A stretch of 61,832 nucleotides of DNA, from contig PBNV01000012.1 of assembly GCA_002723345.1 (NCBI GenBank), positions 4,938 through 66,769 of the forward strand, written 5' to 3'. This DNA is from Rhodospirillaceae bacterium. Lineage in GTDB: Bacteria > Pseudomonadota > Alphaproteobacteria > Rhodospirillales > UBA2165. This document shows positions 36,610-43,935 of this stretch, piece after piece. The notes beneath the pieces are model-generated. The model was not told the DNA's origin. It did no database searches and saw nothing but the letters and a program-made list of their open reading frames with translations. The first letter of the stretch is position 1. Each line of letters begins with the position of its first letter. The translations under genes and the position numbers were made by a program.

Positions 36610-37105
36610 ATGTTGAATGAGAGAAATATTAAATTGAGGCACGTATTACTCCTTGGGTTAGCTATCGTGTCAGGCGGTACCGTAATGCTCTCTCTCTCAT
36701 CAGCCACCAAAAAAGCGGAGGCAAGTGTGTCTTTGCTGCCCAAAAAAACATTCTGTGACAAACTCAGGGAAGTTGGTTTACGCGGAGAACTGTGCGTCAT
36801 GCCATGGTATGGCTTTAGAAGGTCAGGCTAACTGGCGGCAGAGAGACCCTGATGGTTATTTGCCTGCCCCTCCTCATGATAAAACAGGGCATACGTGGCA
36901 TCATTCTGACTCCTACCTCTTTTTGATAACCAAATATGGCATTGAGAAAATGATCGGGAGAAAATACCCCAACAATATGCCAGCGTATAAAGATAAGTTG
37001 ACGGACGAAGAGATCATTGCTGCGCTCTCATACATAAAAAGCACCTGGCCTGGTCGTATCCAAAGACAGCATGACCAGGTAAACGCTCGCGCAATGACGA
37101 GGTAG
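36610..37105 (+). pseudogene. Exported cytochrome c, frameshifted in an A7 tract
   Basis: Two frames join to give one small class I-like cytochrome c. The N-terminal frame starts at ATG 36610 behind GAGGA and encodes a signal peptide or anchor (R-H-V-L-L-L-G-L-A-I-V). The second frame carries the heme site C-A-S-C-H, the P-P-H-D-K-T-G-H-T-W-H-H loop, and a likely axial Met in N-N-M-P-A-Y. The frames differ by one base; removing one A from the seven at 36742-36748 restores a continuous reading through S-G-K-L-V-Y-A-E-N-C. Whether this is a mutation, a phase-variable tract, transcriptional slippage or a sequencing error is open. It is the second gene of the CueR-divergent operon. Confidence 0.82.
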
Positions 37106-37187
37106 GGGTGCCAGCAAGATGTTTAAAAATAGATTATGATCCTTAAAATTGGTTCCCTGCCCCCAACAAAGAAATAGAGATTCTATA

Positions 37188-37733
37188 ATGTTTCGATTGC
37201 TAATTGCATTTTTAATAATCGTTATGACTTTTCCAACTCAAGCTGATGATCGTTTAATAGAAAATTTTAGCTCTCATCCAGAAATGAGGTGGAAGTTTAT
37301 TGCCGATACGGTTATGGGCGGGATCTCCTCGGGCGAACTTAAATTTAACTCCGAGAAGGGAGAGACCTATGCACGAATGACCGGTAATGTAAGTACTGAA
37401 AATAATGGCGGTTTCATCCAATTTCGGATGAAAATGTTTAATCCATTACCTAAGGAGGCGCGTGGTCTCCGAGTAGTTGTGAGAGGTAATAATCAGCGTT
37501 ATTTTATACATTTGAGGACCAGAGGTACTTTTTTGCCCTGGCAATATTATCAAGCGGAATTTGAGGTATCAAAGAAATGGACTGAGGTGCTACTTCCATT
37601 CAGAGACTTCAAAGCTTCTAGTGCTCTTATTAAAAAAACCCCTTATCCCGGAGATCTGCGATCAATTGGCGTTGTCGCCTTTGGCCGTGATCACAGGGCA
37701 GAGGTTGAGGTCCTTGAAGTAAGCTACTTCTGA
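37188..37733 (+). CDS. Exported CIA30-family (complex I intermediate-associated 30-like) protein
   Basis: A 181-residue protein with a signal peptide of about 20 residues (M-F-R-L-L-I-A-F-L-I ending T-Q-A-D) starting at ATG 37188. The mature part fits the CIA30 jelly-roll domain: F-x-D-x-V-M-G-G-I-S-S-G near residue 40, a G-G-F-I-Q-F-R strand, and G-x-R-V-V-V-R-G-N-N-Q-R-Y. In bacteria this fold occurs in exported proteins of unknown role, unlike the mitochondrial assembly factor. Located 82 bp after the cytochrome c, it may extend the copper-responsive operon. Confidence 0.8.
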   Translation: MFRLLIAFLIIVMTFPTQADDRLIENFSSHPEMRWKFIADTVMGGISSGELKFNSEKGETYARMTGNVSTENNGGFIQFRMKMFNPLPKEARGLRVVVRGNNQRYFIHLRTRGTFLPWQYYQAEFEVSKKWTEVLLPFRDFKASSALIKKTPYPGDLRSIGVVAFGRDHRAEVEVLEVSYF

Positions 37734-38043
37734 GGGCATCAAACCCCCGCCGGCCCAAATGATAGCTCGGTGGGAACTTAACCGGGGCGCCCTAGCGATT
37801 GCGTTCCCAAATAGTTAATAACGGAAGGTTGCATGTCCAAAGAGTCCGGAATTCATCGGGTTTATTCAACGGCGGTCTCCTTTTTCAATAACATTTCAGC
37901 TTAACGCAAATTCGTATTCGGGACTCACCGATATCATCATAACATGGCATTCGTCGGACTATAATGATACTCATTCTGTTCCGGTTGGGGCATAGTAACC
38001 CTGCGGTTGACGTTAATATAAGTATTCAGGGAACTTAAGCGTT
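37734..38043. other. 310-bp intergenic region, no feature seen
   Basis: No protein-like frame, tRNA or strong terminator is visible. A GC-rich stretch just after the CIA30 stop (about 37745-37800) is followed by AT-rich DNA that probably carries the promoter of the small gene at 38044. An AGGGAA site precedes that gene. Confidence 0.4.
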
Positions 38044-38367
38044 ATGGCAAAGAAACATTTCATATGCACACACACGTGGGTAAGCCCCGAGGCACGCGTA
38101 GAGTTTTTAAAAATTACGAGCGATATCACTGACCGTGAATTTTTCGAGTCTGTAAAAACTGAACGAGCCGAGACACTGAGACATTGGATGGGAAAGGAAG
38201 ATTTTTTTTATTGCCATTGGTTTGCAGAAGATGAAGACGCTATTTTTGATGCCCTTGAAGGGATTGGAGGTAACGATTTTATGGCAACTCTTCCAATAGA
38301 AACCGAACGATATGTCGACTCATCCGATATCAAGGACCAAACACTCATTAACCCCTACGACGACTAA
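38044..38367 (+). CDS. Small protein of unknown function
   Basis: A 107-residue soluble, acidic protein that I do not recognise. It begins M-A-K-K-H-F-I-C-T-H-T-W, has a central F-F-Y-C-H-W-F-A-E-D strand and an aromatic- and acid-rich C-terminus. Two Cys-His pairs (C-T-H and C-H-W) could bind a metal. The alternation of strands and helices would suit a compact ferredoxin-like fold, but this is an inference. AGGGAA lies upstream and the codon pattern looks genuine. It stands alone between the CIA30-like gene and a nucleotide cyclase 60 bp downstream. Confidence 0.6.
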   Translation: MAKKHFICTHTWVSPEARVEFLKITSDITDREFFESVKTERAETLRHWMGKEDFFYCHWFAEDEDAIFDALEGIGGNDFMATLPIETERYVDSSDIKDQTLINPYDD

Positions 38368-38426
38368 CGCCTTGAGAACTGGCTTTGGCGGGAGTTCGTT
38401 AAATCCATCCGAGGACATCTCCGGAA

Positions 38427-39392
38427 ATGAATGAGAAGAGTGACAATAGGGCCCTCCTGTTAAACTTAAGGAAAGAGAACTCTAAATTAAAAATAGAGGC
38501 TCAACTTCGCAAATCGCTCTCTTTGCAATTGGAAAAACAACGACAAGCAATAGCAAAAGCAAAGACCGCCGCTCAGCAAAAATCAGACGAACTTCAGCTG
38601 ATCTCAACCCAATTGGCTAAATACCTATCGCCTCAACTTCACAAAAGAATCTTCGACGCCAAGCAAAGCGTCCAGGTGAAGAGTGAGAGAAAGAAACTCA
38701 CGATCTTCTTCTCCGACTTGGTCGGATTTACCAGTATGTCAGAGCGTCTCGAGTCAGAGGAGGTCACCGCATTACTTAACTTTTATCTCGATGAAATGTC
38801 CAAGATCGCTCTGGAATTCGGGGGAACAATCGATAAGTTCGTTGGCGACGCTATTATGGTGTTTTTCGGGGATCCTGAGACACAAGGCGCTGAAACAGAC
38901 GCCACTAAATGCCTGAATATGGCAATAAAAATGCAGAACCGCATGGCCACTTTGTCAAAAGAATGGAGTAAAAAATATAATCTACATTCACCACTTCAGG
39001 TTCGGATAGGGTTAAGCAGTGGCTTTTGTACGGTCGGCAACTTTGGAAGCAGCGACCGCCTCGACTATACGGCAATAGGCTCACCCGTGAATTTAGCGGC
39101 ACGTGTTCAATCAGCCGCGAGCCCCTCGTCGATCTTAATTTCTGAAGATACCTATTCGTTGGTTAAAGAACATTTTGGGTTTGGAACACCAATCGAACTC
39201 AACTTTAAAGGGGTTGGCCATTCCGTTATCTGCTATCAGGTCGTAGACACGGACGGCGAGAGAGTGCTCGACAAAGAAATTAACGGCGAAAACTTTATCT
39301 TAAAACTTAACGAACATGATTTTTCAAAGAGCGATTGGACCGAATTAGCTGAGATAGTCAAGAAACTTGATCCCAGAAATCGCTCGACATAA
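38427..39392 (+). CDS. Class III adenylate/guanylate cyclase with N-terminal coiled coil
   Basis: A 321-residue cyclase. Residues 1-65 are a charged coiled coil with heptad-like L/K/E repeats. The catalytic domain follows from about residue 88. The two metal-binding aspartates lie in F-F-S-D-L-V-G-F-T and K-F-V-G-D-A-I-M-V-F-F-G, and the transition-state region is D-Y-T-A-I-G-S-P-V-N-L-A-A-R. Lys and Asp at the base-recognition positions favour ATP, so cAMP is the likelier product, though I cannot be certain. No membrane or sensor domain is present. Such a short coiled-coil form is a common marine alphaproteobacterial layout. Confidence 0.85.
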   Translation: MNEKSDNRALLLNLRKENSKLKIEAQLRKSLSLQLEKQRQAIAKAKTAAQQKSDELQLISTQLAKYLSPQLHKRIFDAKQSVQVKSERKKLTIFFSDLVGFTSMSERLESEEVTALLNFYLDEMSKIALEFGGTIDKFVGDAIMVFFGDPETQGAETDATKCLNMAIKMQNRMATLSKEWSKKYNLHSPLQVRIGLSSGFCTVGNFGSSDRLDYTAIGSPVNLAARVQSAASPSSILISEDTYSLVKEHFGFGTPIELNFKGVGHSVICYQVVDTDGERVLDKEINGENFILKLNEHDFSKSDWTELAEIVKKLDPRNRST

Positions 39393-39652
39393 CCCAAATA
39401 CAACCCGATGGCAGCGCGATCACGTAACTCCTGAGTGCACTTATCAGCTATCCCTTTTTACCCATGGTGCAAATGACAATGAAGCTTCGTGACGTAAGAC
39501 CCTCCCCTAATTATTTTCCTGTCTGCTGTGATTAAACTGCCCGGTTGGTGTCTCCCCGAAGCTATCGGGACTGTGTTTAATTCCATGAATATCCGCACAG
39601 AGCTACCCAAGCGGGATTCCCCAGAAATGAGGGAACCGGCGAAGATAGAGCT

Positions 39653-39871
39653 ATGAAGTTGCTCATTCTAACAACTGCACTGGTATTAGTCGCCCATGCC
39701 TGTAAACACCACATTGAGCCCAACATGGATGCTGGAGGGTCAGGGCCAACCAGCGAGAGCTACTTCAAACCCCTTGCCGACCAAGTTAACAAGTGGGCAA
39801 AAGATCACGAAATCCTGGAAGATTACTTAAAACAACGAGTGGATCCCCAAAGGGTTAATGATGGGAAATAG
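39653..39871 (+). CDS. Small exported protein, possible lipoprotein
   Basis: A 72-residue protein with an N-terminal hydrophobic signal (M-K-L-L-I-L-T-T-A-L-V-L-V-A-H-A-C). Cysteine 17 follows A-H-A, an imperfect lipobox because of the His at -2. The remainder is hydrophilic and acidic with a predicted helix. I do not recognise a family. The frame has a reasonable upstream GAAGATAGAG sequence but no strong ribosome-binding site, so confidence is limited. It is flanked by noncoding DNA at 39393-39652 and 39872-39998. Confidence 0.5.
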   Translation: MKLLILTTALVLVAHACKHHIEPNMDAGGSGPTSESYFKPLADQVNKWAKDHEILEDYLKQRVDPQRVNDGK

Positions 39872-39998
39872 CCTGTATGATGATTAATTTCTCTGCTGTG
39901 CCAGTAATATAAGCTGTTGAGGCTAGATCACTCTTTTGAGTGGCATCCAAATCTTGCTTGCAACACCTATTATATTTCAAACTCAGGGCGAAGGGGTG

Positions 39999-40955
39999 TT
40001 AATTTACGACCTCTAGTGTGGGCACGGTCACGCCAACCAAACTATCGCGACTTACAATTCTCTCAAGTTTTTCTGGCGACCAATCATGGGTTCCCGCGGG
40101 CTTCATTGGCAGAACCATGTATCGCATATCAGCGTTACTATCGTGAACCCGGATTTGAACCTCTTCGGACAAATTGGTCCCAAATTCACTTAATACTGAG
40201 CGAGGTTCATATACAGTACGCGATCGGTATGCCACGGACTTGTACCACGTTGGTGGTTGGCCCAATAGAAATCGGGGATAGCAAGAGCACAGGGTGCAAA
40301 CGATAACATTATGTGTTGAAGGAGTGTTTTCAACTACAACGATTTCACTTTGGGTTTCGAGGTCAATACCAATACTTGTTATCGCAGATTTCGCGTCTTT
40401 AAGCAGAAATGTTTTAAAATTCTCATCGGTCCATGCTCTTGCTACTACTTTTGCACCTCGACCGGGATATTCCATATCAAAATTTTCTATTTTCCTGCGT
40501 ACTTCGTCTGCCGTGATAAGGCCCCGTTCTTCAAGAAGTTCCTGCATTGCCAGATTGGTGAGATGTGTCTCGTTTGGCATTTGCTCATTGTCTGATCCAT
40601 CAACATCCCCCTCGTGGTGATGATCGCTGGCGTCGTCATCTAGGATAGGTACTTCAAATTTTTTCCGAATTTCTGATACTTTAAGTTTAATTGCCGTTTC
40701 TTCTAAAATGCCACGCTCAATCAAAATAACTTTTGCTGACTCACTATGTCGCTCAAAGTAGGTCAATTCATAATACCGATCTCCCATATCTTCAGCGACC
40801 CGGCGCATTTCGTCGGTCCTAGTGATGCCTTTCGCGCTTAGAAGCATTCTAAATCCATTCGCATGCTTTTCCCAGTGAGCCATCCCATGGTCGACTGTAT
40901 CTATGGCATCTGCGGTTTTCCCACCCATGTCATGCGGCCGCGCTGTGCTAACCAT
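39999..40955 (-). CDS. Nitrile hydratase-like beta(N-terminal)-alpha fusion protein, cobalt-type
   Basis: A 318-residue fusion. Residues 1-100 match the helical N-terminus of nitrile hydratase beta or the related accessory protein (H-W-E near 27, R-Y-Y-E-L near 60, E-R-G-I-L near 80). A linker at 106-123 is rich in Asp and His (D-H-H-H). Residues about 128-318 are the alpha subunit with V-C-T-L-C-S-C at 219-225. The Thr marks the cobalt class, and Cys220, 223 and 225 would coordinate the metal. The C-terminal SH3-like half of beta is absent here and nowhere else in the window. It may act on nitriles or thiocyanate with an unlinked partner. AAGGAAA precedes the start. It ends a minus-strand cluster of flavin and VOC genes. 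Confidence 0.85.
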   Translation of the reverse strand: MVSTARPHDMGGKTADAIDTVDHGMAHWEKHANGFRMLLSAKGITRTDEMRRVAEDMGDRYYELTYFERHSESAKVILIERGILEETAIKLKVSEIRKKFEVPILDDDASDHHHEGDVDGSDNEQMPNETHLTNLAMQELLEERGLITADEVRRKIENFDMEYPGRGAKVVARAWTDENFKTFLLKDAKSAITSIGIDLETQSEIVVVENTPSTHNVIVCTLCSCYPRFLLGQPPTWYKSVAYRSRTVYEPRSVLSEFGTNLSEEVQIRVHDSNADMRYMVLPMKPAGTHDWSPEKLERIVSRDSLVGVTVPTLEVVN

Positions 40956-41011
40956 TTTCCTTGTATGCTCCTATTCACCGGATTAATTTTTAATGTTTTA
41001 CGATGTCGGGT

Positions 41012-41623
41012 TCACTTATGACCCTCGTCTTCAAGCATCTTCTCCATCGCGTTCTGGTAGTATTCGGTGTATTCGTCCGAGTCCTTTTTACTATGGTCTG
41101 AAATGATCGTGGCGCCCGGAGAGAGATTTTCTCGGTCATACTGGCTCTCTCTATTCCACAGTTTTGAGCGCAAAATCGCTTTTGCACAATGTAGATAAGC
41201 CTCTTCAACATGAACTATCAAGGCCGATAGGGGCAATGTCCCATTAGCATGCATAATTTTGAGAATTTTAGGATCAGTCGATATTTTCCCATGACCGTTC
41301 ACTCTGAGGGTCTCGTTAATCCCTGGTATAAAAAAAATTAACGCAACCCGACTATCAACGATCACATTTTTGAGACTATCAAGTCGATTATTACCTTTGC
41401 GGTCTGGTATACCCAAAGTCTTTCCATTTAGTACCTTCACGAAACCAGGATGGTCACCTTTGGGCGAGACATCACCAACCGTGCCTAAAACCATAAATGG
41501 CGAATTTTCGATAAAAGTGCGGCAGTGAAAGTCTAATTCATCAAGTTGCTTATCAATGGATGCGACCGCGGGGTCGCCATATATGCTACGTAGAGCATCT
41601 ATTGATGTAATGTGATCAACCAT
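41012..41623 (-). CDS. Pyridoxamine 5'-phosphate oxidase-like FMN flavoprotein
   Basis: A 203-residue split-barrel flavoprotein of the PPOX family, close to the MSMEG_1061-type group. Recognisable segments are F-M-V-L-G-T-V-G, D-H-P-G-F-V-K-V, D-R-K-G-N-N-R-L-D-S and the C-terminal W-N-R-E-S-Q-Y. It may bind FMN or F420 and reduce or oxidise small molecules; the family's substrates are unknown. The nitrile hydratase-like gene follows 56 bp downstream on the same strand. Confidence 0.85.
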   Translation of the reverse strand: MVDHITSIDALRSIYGDPAVASIDKQLDELDFHCRTFIENSPFMVLGTVGDVSPKGDHPGFVKVLNGKTLGIPDRKGNNRLDSLKNVIVDSRVALIFFIPGINETLRVNGHGKISTDPKILKIMHANGTLPLSALIVHVEEAYLHCAKAILRSKLWNRESQYDRENLSPGATIISDHSKKDSDEYTEYYQNAMEKMLEDEGHK

Positions 41624-41737
41624 TGAAATATATTGCCATCATAGATCGGCGCTCGTCCATGAATCCAATAAAGTGGTTAGTTAATCTACGGACTTGCGAT
41701 TACCTCCCGAAATTAAGCTAAAAACAAATCTTATCGA

Positions 41738-42112
41738 TCAACCTCGTATCTCTATCTGCTCAGAGTCTGGGCCTTCAAAAACCACTCTCTGCCAACTTTC
41801 CTCTCGCGGATGCCTGGCAGCAGTCTTGTGGGGCTTCTGTAAAACCTTGACGCCTGATTTTGTGAGAAAATTAACTGCATCATCAAACCTATCAACTTCC
41901 AGGCAAAAATGGAAACCACTCGCCGGTGGGTCAGAAAATCCTGTAAGCTCTAAGACTGTTTCCCCTAACTTAAGATAAGAGATTGGCATTCCAGTTGGTG
42001 TTTCATGCTCGAAATAGGTTTCGAAACCGAAATATTCCTCATAGAAATTTTTCGACTTCTGTATGTCAGAGACGTGAATGGCAATATGGTCAATTCGTAG
42101 ATATTTTATCAT
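41738..42112 (-). CDS. VOC superfamily (glyoxalase/extradiol-like) protein
   Basis: A 124-residue single VOC module with beta-alpha-beta-beta-beta repeats. Likely metal ligands are His in I-D-H-I-A-I-H-V, Glu in V-L-E-L-T-G-F, His in G-F-H-F-C-L-E-V and the C-terminal Glu in I-E-I-R-G. Related proteins are glyoxalase I, methylmalonyl-CoA epimerase and dioxygenase accessory proteins; the form here is closest to the epimerase or lyase type. The ribosome-binding site is weak. It lies between the flavin monooxygenase-like and PPOX genes on the same strand. Confidence 0.85.
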   Translation of the reverse strand: MIKYLRIDHIAIHVSDIQKSKNFYEEYFGFETYFEHETPTGMPISYLKLGETVLELTGFSDPPASGFHFCLEVDRFDDAVNFLTKSGVKVLQKPHKTAARHPREESWQRVVFEGPDSEQIEIRG

Positions 42113-42285
42113 TGGCTATTCAACACCTTTATTGACTGTTTTTGTGGATCCTAGCGCATATCCCAAGTTGCGTAGGTCTCATGTTAAGCGGATGAGCAGC
42201 TTTTGTTTTAGGGGGAGTGCTTTTGGGATATTACTCCTTGGAGGCGACTGAGGCATCACCTTTTTTTGAAGAGGCCTAAAGCACC

Positions 42286-43482
42286 CTAGATCATATTATT
42301 TGGTTCTAACTTTAGCCCCATTAGAGTGCTCCCGTGTAAGCTCGCTATGCTGTCATAATCAAAAAAAGCATGGGTCGCTAGGGCATTAATTTCCCTGCGA
42401 AACCTCTGGACATGCGAGTCGTTGTAAATTGAGCGAGACCCCACTGATACGGCCAGTTCGTTTGCTATTTCATCGCAACATTTAGCACAGTGGGAGACAA
42501 CCATTCGGGCTTCAATTCTGTCTTCCAGAGAGATTTCCTTATTTTGGGTCACATTTGTCCAAATAAAATTGATTTTATCCTCCCATAATTTTACGAGCGC
42601 ATTTAAGCTTGTTGACAATCGGGCTAGTCGCACTTGTTGAGTGCTTAGGTCCCTTTGTTTGGCCCTTGTGTGGCCGCCCACCTTTGTTTCCATAATTTTT
42701 GTAACAATTTCCAACAATCCCTCAGTCCCGCCAATTACTGATCCAATAGCACCTATTGACGCAAAAGTAATGAATGGAACTCGCCATAGCGGACCCCGGT
42801 TTATTTCGAGTCCTGGAGATGTTCGAGTGGCAACACTCTCCACTTTTATTTGATGATGCTCGGGAACAAAGACCTCATTTAACTCAATATCATAGCTACC
42901 AGTGGCTGACATTGCAGAAACATCCCAATTATTAAGGATTTTGCATTTGTCGGCTGGGATAAAAAACCTGCGCAAATCCAGGGCATGTTTGTTTCCTTGA
43001 TGGTCACATGCTTCACCTGCGATGACAGGTGCACTTAAAAGGACCCAATCTGCGTGTTGAATACCAGTGCACCAGTTCCACCTTCCGGTTAATTTGTAAC
43101 CGCCCTCAACTTCTCGAGCCTCCCCACTGGGCATTACATGACCAGGAGCCATCGTATAGCCTCTAACGTTAAAGACCTCTTTTTGAGTTTTTTCTGGAAA
43201 ATGGGCAAATTGAAAATTGTGATAGATCAAAAATCCCATTGTCCACGAGGTTGCAATACAACCGTTGCCAAGAACGCGAAAGATTTGTGGAATGATTGGG
43301 AATTCCACCTCCAATCCGCCGGCGCTTTCAGGAACAACTGCTCGCATAACACCGCTTGCATCCAAGTCTCTTATGGTTTCCTCGGGTATTCTACCTGCTT
43401 GCTCTGCTACCTGACCACGGTCGCGAAGGCTTGGTACTAGTTCTTCAAGTCGAACCAGAATTTCACGGCCAGTGTTACTCAT
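42286..43482 (-). CDS. Acyl-CoA dehydrogenase-fold flavin monooxygenase, HsaA/HpaB-C2-like
   Basis: A 398-residue protein of the two-component group D flavin monooxygenases. N-terminal R-I-P-E-E-T-I-R-D-L, T-M-G-F-L-I-Y-H and the W-N-W-C-T-G segment recall HsaA and similar phenol or steroid-ring hydroxylases rather than true acyl-CoA dehydrogenases; the catalytic Glu is missing. The start at ATG 43482 follows family length, since a longer frame from 43581 adds unrelated residues. It needs a separate flavin reductase; the PPOX protein or the distant 8116 gene could provide reduced FMN. The cluster VOC, PPOX, nitrile hydratase-like follows on the same strand. Confidence 0.83.
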   Translation of the reverse strand: MSNTGREILVRLEELVPSLRDRGQVAEQAGRIPEETIRDLDASGVMRAVVPESAGGLEVEFPIIPQIFRVLGNGCIATSWTMGFLIYHNFQFAHFPEKTQKEVFNVRGYTMAPGHVMPSGEAREVEGGYKLTGRWNWCTGIQHADWVLLSAPVIAGEACDHQGNKHALDLRRFFIPADKCKILNNWDVSAMSATGSYDIELNEVFVPEHHQIKVESVATRTSPGLEINRGPLWRVPFITFASIGAIGSVIGGTEGLLEIVTKIMETKVGGHTRAKQRDLSTQQVRLARLSTSLNALVKLWEDKINFIWTNVTQNKEISLEDRIEARMVVSHCAKCCDEIANELAVSVGSRSIYNDSHVQRFRREINALATHAFFDYDSIASLHGSTLMGLKLEPNNMI

Positions 43483-43935
43483 TACTTTAAGTCCTGTTGA
43501 TGGTTCTGTGCCCCTCTCGGTTCTCGCCAAATAAGAAATGCTTGTTCCTTTTAGTTCCCTCTTACCGTCATTGAAAAACAAGCACGCGTTGGCCCGAATG
43601 GTAAAGCATATAAAATGTTATCTCTCACGCAATATCGGTTTTAGTTTTCGGCCGGGCACTGGGCTAAATTTGTTGGATTAACTCTCGAATAACCATCTAA
43701 AGCGTAATCAAAGTACAACAAAAGCGCGTATCCCTGAATGGCATTATATGATAACATATGACGGTATTGAAAGATTTTTTTGGAGAGTGCAAAGCCCGAC
43801 TCCTCTCAATGAATAATACCCAGACTTCTACGCATAATATAGGGTTTGGAAGCCTAATTTGTTGGAATAAAGAATAAAAAATAAGACGTCTCAGGTTCGA
43901 CGCTGATAAACTCAAAAAATAAAAGGATAACTCTC
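43483..43935. promoter_or_regulatory. 453-bp divergent intergenic region
   Basis: AT-rich DNA between the HsaA-like gene (minus) and the FAD monooxygenase-cytochrome b5 gene (plus). It must carry both promoters. I see no convincing gene, no tRNA and no clear operator, only scattered A/T tracts near 43765-43880. AAGGAT precedes the ATG at 43936. Confidence 0.4.

Noticed and set aside
39917..40306. 129-codon plus-strand frame opposite the nitrile hydratase-like gene
   Set aside because: It overlaps the C-terminal coding part of a recognised gene on the other strand and shows no protein motif.
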